In this document: positions 50,843 through 58,269 of the stretch, piece by piece | Numbering within the stretch: the stretch's first letter is position 1 | How the letters are laid out: each line of letters starts with the position of its first letter | Source: Streptoalloteichus tenebrarius | GTDB lineage: Bacteria; Actinomycetota; Actinomycetes; Mycobacteriales; Pseudonocardiaceae | Length of the DNA stretch: 64,000 bases | Direction: 5' to 3' | Assembly (NCBI RefSeq): GCF_024171885.1 | Contig: NZ_JAMTCP010000004.1 | Coordinates: forward strand, 1 to 64,000 | Translations under genes and position numbers: made by a program | The notes under the pieces: model-generated | What the model was told of the DNA's origin: nothing | Databases searched by the model: none | The model's input: only the letters and a program-made list of their open reading frames with translations

Positions 50843-51249
50843 GTGACCTGCGGAGCTACGCCGACGAGTTGTTCGCCTTCGTCGCCGCCCGGGACTGGGA
50901 CGTGCTGGAGAACCCGAAGGACCTGGCGATGGCGTTGGGCGGCGAGTGCGGCGAACTGCTCGCCCTCCTCCAGTGGCTCGGCGCCGAGGACGCCGGGCGG
51001 CGGGTGCGGGAGGACCCGGAGTTCCGGCGGAAGTTCGGCCACGAGCTGGCCGACGTCCTGAACTACCTGCTGCGCCTGGCCCGCAACGCCGACATCGACC
51101 TGCTGGCCGTGGCCCGCGAGAAGCTGGCGATCAACGAGCGGCGCTACCCGGTGGCGAGGGCGCGCGGCAGCGGCGCGAAGTACACCGAACTCGTGGACGC
51201 CGACCAGCGGAACGGCCTCGGTCGCCTCCCGCACCGCGACGGGACGTGA
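50839..51249 (+). CDS. MazG-like nucleotide pyrophosphohydrolase
   Basis: The 136-residue protein is an all-alpha NTP pyrophosphatase of the MazG/dCTPase type: the metal motif appears as GGECGELLALLQWL and, one helix on, HELADVLNYLLRLA. Such enzymes turn (d)NTPs into monophosphates. Here it may produce CMP from CTP for the N-glycosidase encoded next, a sensible feeder step for a cytosine antibiotic (inference). The ATGA overlap with the GNAT gene shows co-translation. Housecleaning of damaged nucleotides is the alternative. Confidence 0.8.
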   Translation: MSDLRSYADELFAFVAARDWDVLENPKDLAMALGGECGELLALLQWLGAEDAGRRVREDPEFRRKFGHELADVLNYLLRLARNADIDLLAVAREKLAINERRYPVARARGSGAKYTELVDADQRNGLGRLPHRDGT

Positions 51250-51297
51250 CCGCCCCGCACCGCGCCGGCTCCCGACACCCTCGCACCGGAGGTGGCC

Positions 51298-51885
51298 ATG
51301 ACCGATCCAGTCCGCGTCTTCCTCGCGGCGCCGTTCGTGCAGTTCCTGGCAGGGGACAGGGTGGTCGACCCCTGGCGTCGACGGCTGGGCCGCCTGCGGG
51401 AACGGCTGTTGGCGGGCGGTGCGGCCGTGTTCAACGCCCACCACAACGAGGGGTGGGGAGCCGACGGGCTTCCCCCTGACCAGTGCGTGCCCAGCGACCT
51501 CAGGGGCGTGATCGCCTGCGACGCCGTGTGCGCCTACGCGGGGGACCCCGTCTCCGCCGGTGTCGCCGTCGAACTCGGGTGGGCCTCGGTGCTGCGCAAG
51601 CCGATCGTCCTCGCGGTGGACACGGGCGCCCGGCTCACCCCGATGCTCCAGGGACTGGGCTCGGTGACCCGGGTCGAGACGGTGCGGCTGGCGGACGGGC
51701 TCGACGACGAGGCGATCGAGGAGATGGCCGCCGCCGCGCTCCGCCTCGCGACGGAGGCCCGGACGTGGGCTCCACCGCTGTGGCCCGGCGCCCGGCTGGA
51801 CGCCCCGCTGGGGTACGTCGCCCGGGACGACGAGACCTCCGAATCCGCGCATCCCGAGATCCCGTTGGGGGAGATCCCGGCATGA
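51298..51885 (+). CDS. MilB/BlsM-like CMP N-glycosidase
   Basis: The 195-residue protein belongs to the nucleoside 2-deoxyribosyltransferase-like fold. It has VFLAAPFVQF, VFNAHHNEGWG, VIACDAVCAYAGDP and SAGVAVELGWASV, which includes the catalytic Glu. BlsM (blasticidin S) and MilB (mildiomycin) hydrolyse CMP or hydroxymethyl-CMP to free cytosine base. The HHNExWG stretch fits that subgroup better than ordinary deoxyribosyltransferases. No CMP hydroxymethylase gene is present, so the base is likely plain cytosine. ATG at 51298 follows CGGAGGTGG. Confidence 0.78.
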   Translation: MTDPVRVFLAAPFVQFLAGDRVVDPWRRRLGRLRERLLAGGAAVFNAHHNEGWGADGLPPDQCVPSDLRGVIACDAVCAYAGDPVSAGVAVELGWASVLRKPIVLAVDTGARLTPMLQGLGSVTRVETVRLADGLDDEAIEEMAAAALRLATEARTWAPPLWPGARLDAPLGYVARDDETSESAHPEIPLGEIPA

Positions 51886-51942
51886 CCGGGGGACGCGACT
51901 GAGGACCGGACGGCGTCGACGGCACATCGTCAGGGACAGGAC

Positions 51943-52611
51943 ATGCGAGTGACACCGGTCGACGTGCTGGTGGTGGGCGACGACACGGTGACGTCGCACG
52001 GTCTGCGCGCGGCCATCGCCCAGTCCCCGACGACACGCCTGACAGCGGAGGCCACGTCTCTCCCCGAGGTGATCCGCTGCTGTGCGCGGGGGCGCGTCGA
52101 CGTGGTCGTGGTCAACGCGGCGGCGTCGGGCGTCGCCGTCGCCGCGCTGGTCCGCGCCGTGCGGCGGCTGCCCGACCCACCCCCGGTGTTGTGCCTGCTG
52201 TCGACCTCCGACCCGGACCTGGCCGGCCAGCTCGCGGCGGCCGGGGCCAGCGGACTGCTGTATCCGACGGCCAGCCCCCGGGATCTGGCGGCGGCGGTGG
52301 TGGTGTTGCGGGCGGGCTGCTCGGTCAGCCCGCGCGCCCCGGCCCGCCGTCCCCGCTTCCGGTGGGACGCCGACCGCGCCGCGATGACCGGCCCGCGTCG
52401 GCTCACCGACCGGGAGCTGGACGTCCTGCGGATGATCGCCGAAGGCCGAAGCAACGACGAGATCGCGTACCGCATGGCGCTCAGCGAGAGCACGGTGAAG
52501 ACCCACGTGCAGCGCATCCTGCGCAAGGTTGGCAGGAGGAACCGCGCGGAACTCGCCGCGTTGGCCTATGAGCGGTGCATGGTTCCGGAGCAGTGGTCGC
52601 CGTCTGACTGA
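51943..52611 (+). CDS. LuxR-type orphan response regulator
   Basis: The 222-residue protein has a receiver-like domain (DVLVVGDDTVTSHGLRAAI) in which the phospho-acceptor strand reads VDVVVVNAAASG, with Asn where Asp is expected, and a LuxR HTH LTDRELDVLRMIAEGRSNDEIAYRMALSESTVKTHVQRIL (core part STVKTHVQRIL). It therefore probably works without phosphorylation. It closes the right part of the GNAT-MazG-MilB operon and is the second LuxR-type regulator of the cluster. Confidence 0.82.
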   Translation: MRVTPVDVLVVGDDTVTSHGLRAAIAQSPTTRLTAEATSLPEVIRCCARGRVDVVVVNAAASGVAVAALVRAVRRLPDPPPVLCLLSTSDPDLAGQLAAAGASGLLYPTASPRDLAAAVVVLRAGCSVSPRAPARRPRFRWDADRAAMTGPRRLTDRELDVLRMIAEGRSNDEIAYRMALSESTVKTHVQRILRKVGRRNRAELAALAYERCMVPEQWSPSD

Positions 52612-52699
52612 CCGGGAGCCGACACGAGCGCCCGCCGGAGTACAACGTCCACAGTGGACGGATCAGCGCTGGCGACCGGAGGGACGGCAATTCCCGGTG

Positions 52700-52834
52700 C
52701 CTACTCCCACCGCGCGACGCGGGAAGGCACGCCGGCATTCCCGGCGTCCTGATCGATGGCCGCCAGGACCTGGGCTGTCCCGTCCAGCCAGTCTGGGAAC
52801 TCGCACAGCGCTGGCCGCACGCACATCTGGTCGC
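52700..52834 (+). pseudogene. Proline iminopeptidase-like fragment, copy A
   Basis: A 40-codon frame reads HAGIPGVLIDGRQDLGCPVQ then PVWELAQRWPHAHLVAP before a stop. This is the segment of S33 proline iminopeptidases around the catalytic Asp (GRYDxVCP). The upstream three quarters are missing and the final His part is replaced by an MFS fragment. The last 45 bp are repeated at 53067-53111. Confidence 0.55.
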
Positions 52835-53069
52835 GCCCTGATCGCCCTCGCCCTGGGCGCCTTCGCCGTCGGCACGACGGAGGTCGTCGTCGCCGGGCTG
52901 CTGCCCGAGGTGGCCGCCGACTTCGGTGTCTCCCTGCCCACCGCCGGGCTGTTGGTGTCGGGTTTCGCCCTGGGCATCGTCGTCGGAGCCCCGCTGCTGA
53001 CCGTCCTGGGCACCCGCATGCCGCGCAAGCGGCTGCTGCTGTGGATGGTGGCGCTGTTCACCGTGGCCA
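52830..53069 (+). pseudogene. Amino-terminal fragment of an MFS drug transporter
   Basis: Eighty codons read as the first three helices of a Cmx/YdhP-type MFS exporter: ALGAFAVGTTEVVVAGLLP, VSLPTAGLLVSGFALGIVVG and TRMPRKRLLLWMVALF. There is no start codon in a good context and no rest of the protein. It lies exactly between the two iminopeptidase fragment repeats. Confidence 0.65.
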
Positions 53070-53201
53070 GTCGGGGAACTCGCACAGCGCTGGCCGAACG
53101 CACGTCTGGTCATGATCGAGGACGCCGGGCACACCGGCGACGCAGCCTTCGGACGCGCACTCGGGGAAGGCGCTCGACGAGTTCGCCGACCGGCCGTGAC
53201 C
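53067..53201 (+). pseudogene. Proline iminopeptidase-like fragment, copy B
   Basis: The frame GELAQRWPNARLVMIEDAGH continues with TGDAAFGRALG and, after a -1 frameshift near 53163, ends KALDEFADRP and a stop. It contains the catalytic His region (EDAGH) of the iminopeptidase family. Together with copy A it is one gene's tail, duplicated and split. Confidence 0.55.
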
Positions 53202-53397
53202 GCTCGGTCCCTCGACGACAGCCGTGCCGGAGGGCCGCGTCCAGCATGCGGATCAACCCGCGCCAACCCGTCCGCCGGCCGGGGCCGCCGGAAAGCGTTG
53301 GGGGAACATCGACAACGCGCGGTGTCACGCAACGGAGAACTCATCCGCTCTCGCGGAGTGAGCGGCTGCTCAGAGAATGTGCTGCTTGGGTTCTAGA

Positions 53398-53849
53398 GGT
53401 CGTCGCAACACCCCAGCTCAAGGCGTGCGATGGATTTCGAGGTTCGGGCCGACCGGCGGACGCAGGGCAGGAGGAAGCTGGTCCGGGAGCGGGCCGCATA
53501 TGTCGAGCTCATACGGCAGGGCTACAGCAGCCGGGAGGCGTGCCGGATCGTGGGGATCAACCTGCGAACCGGGAAGAAGTGGCGTAACGGGCACCACGCG
53601 CCCGGTGCTGGTCTGAAGCCGCGACCCGGCCAGCCCCTGGCAGCGCGGCAGCATTGAGAACACCAACGGCCTGCTGCGCCAGTACTTCCCCAAAGGCACG
53701 GACCTGGCCCGCCACAGCCGCCAGGACCTCGACGCCGTCGCCGCCGAACTCAACAGCCGCGCACGCAAAACGCTCGGCTGGGAAACCCAGCCGAGCGGCT
53801 CGCCAAGCTCCTGACCGCAGCCAGTTGATCAACTTGTGTTGCGACGACC
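53398..53849 (+). mobile_element. Internally deleted IS30-family element
   Basis: A 452-bp element bounded by 14-bp perfect inverted repeats, GGTCGTCGCAACAC at 53398-53411 and its complement at 53836-53849. The left part (53430-53657) encodes the transposase HTH (VELIRQGYSSREACRIVGIN). The right part (53641-53814, another frame) encodes the IS30 carboxyl end ([19 protein letters not shown]). The DDE core between them is gone. It cannot move by itself but keeps its ends. Confidence 0.75.
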
Positions 53850-53988
53850 CCTCGGATCCGTCCTGGATCTGGGGGCCTTTGGCCAAGGGATGCGAGGAGG
53901 CGGAGCCTGCGGCGGACATCGCCGCCCACGATCCGCCTCGAAGATCGCGAGTACCGCGTGCGCGCACCCCGACGCGAAAGCGGTGACC

Positions 53989-54339
53989 TCACGAAGGCCT
54001 TGCTCGGTGCGTGCCGTGCAGCTCGACCACCAGCGCGGCGACGGCGTTCAGGTTCCGGAAGTTCGCCCCGGTGACCTTCTCCGGCGGCACGAGGACGTCG
54101 AACCGCGACCTGATGTGGCCGACCAGCTCGGCGGTGCTGAGGGAGTTCAGGATGCCCCATTCGAGGAGGGGCGTGTGCCCGTCGATCTCCACGGCGTCCT
54201 CGGCGCCGTCAGCGCCGCCGGTGCCGTCGGTGTCGTTGGTGTCGTTCTGGAGGATGTGGCGCAGCACGTACTCCCGCAGCGCCGCCAGAACGTCCTCGAC
54301 GACAGGGGCCTCGTGCTGGACTGTCTCGTGCTGGGTCAC
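53989..54339 (-). CDS. Acyl/peptidyl carrier protein
   Basis: A 116-residue carrier protein with GTG start at 54339. The phosphopantetheine site is WGILNSLSTAELV (Ser66), where the usual G-x-D-S-L has Asn for Asp. An acidic Asp/Thr/Gly-rich loop (DTNDTDGTGG) precedes helix 2 and resembles the other repeat-like insertions of the cluster. It is the probable carrier for the adenylation domain and acyl-CoA dehydrogenase at 45.8-48.4 kb, although on the opposite strand and beyond the insertion debris. It lies downstream of the ABC-F gene and may share its transcript. Confidence 0.8.
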   Translation of the reverse strand: MTQHETVQHEAPVVEDVLAALREYVLRHILQNDTNDTDGTGGADGAEDAVEIDGHTPLLEWGILNSLSTAELVGHIRSRFDVLVPPEKVTGANFRNLNAVAALVVELHGTHRARPS

Positions 54340-54560
54340 TGTGCCACCTAGCAGCCGTCGACCCTCCCGAGGTGTGCGGGAGGGGAGTGTCGATGTCCAC
54401 CGGCCAGGAGGCGTCCGCTCCTGGGCAGGGCGAGGAAGCACGGCCGAGGCTACCCGGCCGCCACCGCGTCCGCCCTCCTCCCTGGGGCCGAACCGCACGT
54501 CCGTACTTTCGACCGACACCCGACCGTGCCGGCGACGTCGAACCCGCCTGGGCCGCGGTG

Positions 54561-56201
54561 TCAGCGGGTGCGTTGCGGCTTGGGCTCGTCCCACACGGGT
54601 TCCTCGGTCTCCACGACCCGACCGTCGGAGCGGAAGAGGAGGTACCGGTCGAAGGAGCGGGCGAACCAGCGGTCGTGGGTCACCGCGACGACGGTTCCCG
54701 TGTAGGTCTGGAGTGCGTCCTGGAGCGCCTCCGCCGACACCAGGTCGAGGTTGTCGGTGGGCTCGTCGAGCAGGAGCAGGGTGGCGCCGGAGAGTTCGAG
54801 GAGCAGGATCTGGAACCGCGCCTGCTGGCCGCCGGAGAGCGACTCGAACCGCTGGTCGCCGGCGGCCGCCAGCCCGTACCTGCTGAGCGCCGCCATCGCC
54901 GCGCCGCGGTCCAGCCCGGCGCGCCCCTCCTCGCCGTGCCAGAGGATGTCGACCAGGGTCCGCCCCACCCATTCGGGGTGGTGATGGGTCTGCGCGAACA
55001 GGCCGGGGACCACGCGCGCCCCCAGCCGGCACACCCCCTCGTGCCGGACCGTGCTGACCTGGTCGTCGTTCCCGGACTCGGCCAGCAGCCGCAGGAAGTG
55101 GCTCTTGCCCGACCCGTTCGCCCCGAGCACCGCGACGCGGTCGTCGAGGAACAGCTCCAGGTCGAACGGCTGGGTCAGGCCCGTCAGCCGCAGGTCCTGG
55201 CAGGTGACCACCCGCACGCCGGTGCGCCCGCCCCGCAGCCGGGGGCGCACGCGTTGCTCGCGGGGCGGCGCCGGGGGCGGGCCGGCCTCCTCGAACTTGC
55301 GCAGCCGGGTCTGCGCGGCCCGGTAGCGGGAGGCCATGTCGTCGCTGAGCGTCGCCTGCTGGCGGAGTGTGCGCACCAGTTCGCGGAGCTTCTCGTGCTC
55401 CTCGTTCCACCGGCGGCGCAACTCGGCGATCCGTTCCCACCGGGCCTGGCGCGCCTCGTGCCAGGTGCGGAAGCTCCCGCCGTGGGTCCAGGCGCTGCCG
55501 GCCTCGATCGTGACCACCTGGGTGGCCGTGTTCGCCAGCAGCTCGCGGTCGTGGCTGACCATCAGGATCGCCTTGGCGGAGCGGGAGAGCTGCTCCTCCA
55601 GCCAGCGCTTGCCCGGCACGTCGAGGTAGTTGTCGGGCTCGTCGAGCAGCAGGACCTGCTCGGGGCCGCGCAGCAACGCCTCCAGCACCAGCCGTTTCTG
55701 CTCGCCGCCGGACAGCGTCGCCACGCCCCGGAAGCGCGCCCGGTCGTAGGGCAGGGCCAGCGCCGCGATGGTCACGGTGTCCCACAGCACCTCGGTGTCG
55801 TACCCGCCCGCCTCGCCCCACGCGGCCAGCGCGTTGGCGTAGCGCATCTGGGTCTCGGCCGAGTCGTCGTCCATCAGGGCCAGTTCGGCCTGGTCCAGCT
55901 CCTCGGCGGCGGCCCGCACCCGCGCCGGCGCGACGGCGAGCAGCAGGTCCCGGACCGTGCGGTCGTCCCGCACCGAGCCGATGAACTGCGGCATGACGGC
56001 CATGCCGCCCTGCACGCGGATGCCGCCGTCCGGTGAGGACAGTTCCCCGGACAACACTCGCAGCAGTGTGGTCTTCCCGGCGCCGTTGTCACCCACGAGG
56101 GCGACGACATCCCCTGAGGACACCCGCAGGGACACGTCGCGGAACAGAACCCGGCCGTCCGGCAGCACGTACGAGAGCGCCGTCGCCTCCAGGAAGCCCA
56201 T
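54561..56201 (-). CDS. ABC-F ribosome-protection protein
   Basis: The 546-residue protein has two ABC domains and no membrane helix. Walker A GDNGAGKTT and GANGSGKS, signatures LSGGEQKR and LSGGQQAR, and Walker B LLLLDEP in both halves. The inter-domain linker (about 250-310) is charged and helical, as in ABC-F proteins that reach into the peptidyl transferase centre from the E site. Self-resistance by such proteins is typical for clusters making PTC inhibitors. Blasticidin-type nucleosides bind the P site of the PTC, so this fits well (inference). Confidence 0.88.
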   Translation of the reverse strand: MGFLEATALSYVLPDGRVLFRDVSLRVSSGDVVALVGDNGAGKTTLLRVLSGELSSPDGGIRVQGGMAVMPQFIGSVRDDRTVRDLLLAVAPARVRAAAEELDQAELALMDDDSAETQMRYANALAAWGEAGGYDTEVLWDTVTIAALALPYDRARFRGVATLSGGEQKRLVLEALLRGPEQVLLLDEPDNYLDVPGKRWLEEQLSRSAKAILMVSHDRELLANTATQVVTIEAGSAWTHGGSFRTWHEARQARWERIAELRRRWNEEHEKLRELVRTLRQQATLSDDMASRYRAAQTRLRKFEEAGPPPAPPREQRVRPRLRGGRTGVRVVTCQDLRLTGLTQPFDLELFLDDRVAVLGANGSGKSHFLRLLAESGNDDQVSTVRHEGVCRLGARVVPGLFAQTHHHPEWVGRTLVDILWHGEEGRAGLDRGAAMAALSRYGLAAAGDQRFESLSGGQQARFQILLLELSGATLLLLDEPTDNLDLVSAEALQDALQTYTGTVVAVTHDRWFARSFDRYLLFRSDGRVVETEEPVWDEPKPQRTR

Positions 56202-56422
56202 GGCCCCACACTAGCCGTGCTCACCGAAGGGGTTAGGCGCACGACTGGCGGCGGCAGGCCTGCCGGCGCGGACGTGCCGGTGATCGCGGGAGCGGCCGCA
56301 GGAGTGGTGCTTTCCGGGGCAAGGTTCCTTGGGTATGGGCGAGTGCGTTCCTCGGGAGAAGACTGGGGACCGTTCGTGGCATCCGCGGCAGTCGCGGCTC
56401 ATGGGGTGAGGAGAACGTCGAC

Positions 56423-57181
56423 ATGATCTCGGGGAACGTCGCCAAGCTGGCCCTGCTGATCGACGCGGACAACGCCCGGCCGAGCAGTGCCGGGCCGCTG
56501 TTGGCGGAGGTCGCCAAGTACGGCACCGCGCACGTCAAACGCGCCTACGGCGACTGGACCGGGACCAGGCTCCAGGGGTGGAAGGACCAGTTGCTCGCCC
56601 AGTCGATCCAGCCCGTCCAGCAGTTCGCCTACACCACCGGCAAGAACGCCACGGACGCGGCGATGATCATCGACGCGATGGACCTGCTGTACACCGGCAG
56701 GTTCGACGGGTTCTGCCTCGTCTCCAGCGACAGCGACTTCACCCGCCTGGCCGCGCGTCTGCGAGAGTCAGGCCTGACGGTGTACGGGTTCGGCGAACGC
56801 AGGACTCCTCATCCCTTCGTGGCGGCCTGCGACAAGTTCATCTACACGGAGAACCTCACACCCGCCCTCGACCCTCCCGGCGAGGGTGATGTCACGCCCA
56901 CGAGGCCGCCGGACGCGTTTCCGACGCGACTCCCGGTCGACGCCATGCTCATCACGCGACTGCAACAGGCCGTCCACGCCGCCTCGGACGAGGACGGGTG
57001 GGCGCATCTGTCCACCGTCGGCCACATTCTCATCAGCCAGCACCCGGACTTCGACGCGCGCAACTACGGTCACGGCAAGCTCAGCGATCTCATCACCGCG
57101 ACCACCGTCTTCGAGGTGGACCGCCGCCATCCCGGCGACGGCAAGGCCCCCGTCGTCTACGTCCGGCACCGGCGCCCCTGA
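56423..57181 (+). CDS. NYN-domain (PIN-like) protein with OST-HTH/LOTUS-like end
   Basis: The 252-residue protein has an NYN domain in 1-145 with the acidic residues of the PIN-like nuclease site: LLIDADNA, TDAAMIIDAMDLL and LVSSDSDFTRLA. The carboxyl part (about 170-250) resembles an OST-HTH/LOTUS module (LITRLQQAVHAASDEDGWAHLSTVG... NYGHGKLSDLI). Proteins with this fusion are widespread and are thought to act on RNA. It is divergent from the ABC-F gene and not obviously part of the cluster. Start ATG at 56423. Confidence 0.85.
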   Translation: MISGNVAKLALLIDADNARPSSAGPLLAEVAKYGTAHVKRAYGDWTGTRLQGWKDQLLAQSIQPVQQFAYTTGKNATDAAMIIDAMDLLYTGRFDGFCLVSSDSDFTRLAARLRESGLTVYGFGERRTPHPFVAACDKFIYTENLTPALDPPGEGDVTPTRPPDAFPTRLPVDAMLITRLQQAVHAASDEDGWAHLSTVGHILISQHPDFDARNYGHGKLSDLITATTVFEVDRRHPGDGKAPVVYVRHRRP

Positions 57182-58269
57182 CCACCGCGCCGGCTCGCTG
57201 TCGCCGGACCCGTTCGGGGCACAGCACCTCGTGGCCTCGCTGTGCGGAGGTACCGTCAGCAGGCCGCATCGCGTCGACCGTGGGGGGAGTGGACCGCGAG
57301 GGGATCACCGCTCAACGGGTTCGCGCGGGCGAGGTGAGCAGAGCGCATGAACCGGTTCGCCCGTCGACGGCACAGCGTCATGCCGCACACGCGGGATCTC
57401 GTCGACTACGCGCTCGCCGCCACGATCAGTCAGCGTTTCGCCCCCCCCAGCATTTCCGGGCGGGGAGAGGGCGTTTCGCCGAGCCGGGGGAGGGCCGGTT
57501 CGTATCCCTCCAGGACCCCGCGCCCCTGGAGTACTACGTCCTCAGTGGACACGGCAACGATTTTCACCCAGCGGACGTTGGCTCTGTCAGAGCCCGACGA
57601 CCGTGCGAACCGCCGCGCCCCCACGGGGTGACGACGTCGCCCGGCGATCTGTACCGCTGTCCACCCATCCAGCGACCGTCGATGCGCGCGCCGGCCGTCC
57701 CCCAGTGATGCTGGGGGCGGCCGCGCGAGAGGAGACGGCGCCATGAACCCCGTCACGGAGGAGGACGACTCCCGGACGACGTCGGTGCCCCTCGCCTGGT
57801 CCTGGCGGGCCATGAGCTGGGCGGTGGTCACGGCGGCGCCCACGTCTCCCGCGTCACGCGCCTGGTCCAGCTCGCGGACGCCTGGGAGTCGATCCTCACC
57901 AACGGAGGAGGCCGCGTGGTTGCGCGACAACGTCCGGTTGGAGGTGGCCGCCCCCGGTGTCCTCGTCTCCTGACTCCGGCCGCGCTCCTCGCGGCGACCA
58001 CACGCGGGGAAACGGCAGGTCCGTCCACTTCGGACCTGTATGCGGTCCATTGAGGACAGAGGTCGTCATCGAAGGGAAGGGGAGAACGTGCTCCGACCAC
58101 GCTCGACGTCCCACGCCACCGATCTTTCACCAGAAGTCACCGAGCCCCGGCTCGGAGCCCCGACGAGACCAGCACCGCCGAGACCAGCCCCGACGCGACC
58201 AGCACCGCCGAACGCCGCACACCACGACACCCTCGTCCCAGGACGACCGAGCGGGAAGACCGTGCTGAC
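57182..58269. other. Gene-poor kilobase before the radical SAM operon
   Basis: No gene with family character. A short frame beginning MNRFARRRHSVMPHTRDLVD at 57347 and the one at 57743 are the only candidates. Near 58165-58215 there is a short direct repeat built on GACCAGCACCGCCGA. The promoter of the downstream operon should be here; I see no clear -10/-35 pair. Confidence 0.4.
57743..57973 (+). CDS. Possible small hypothetical protein
   Basis: A 76-codon frame, start MNPVTEEDDSRTTSVPLAW, with a good GAGAGGAGA ribosome site upstream. The remaining sequence is Ser/Ala-rich and has no motif; an alternative frame in the same stretch reads GGHVSRVTRLVQLADAWES, so a frameshifted remnant is equally likely. 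Listed mainly because of the ribosome site. Confidence 0.25.
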   Translation: MNPVTEEDDSRTTSVPLAWSWRAMSWAVVTAAPTSPASRAWSSSRTPGSRSSPTEEAAWLRDNVRLEVAAPGVLVS

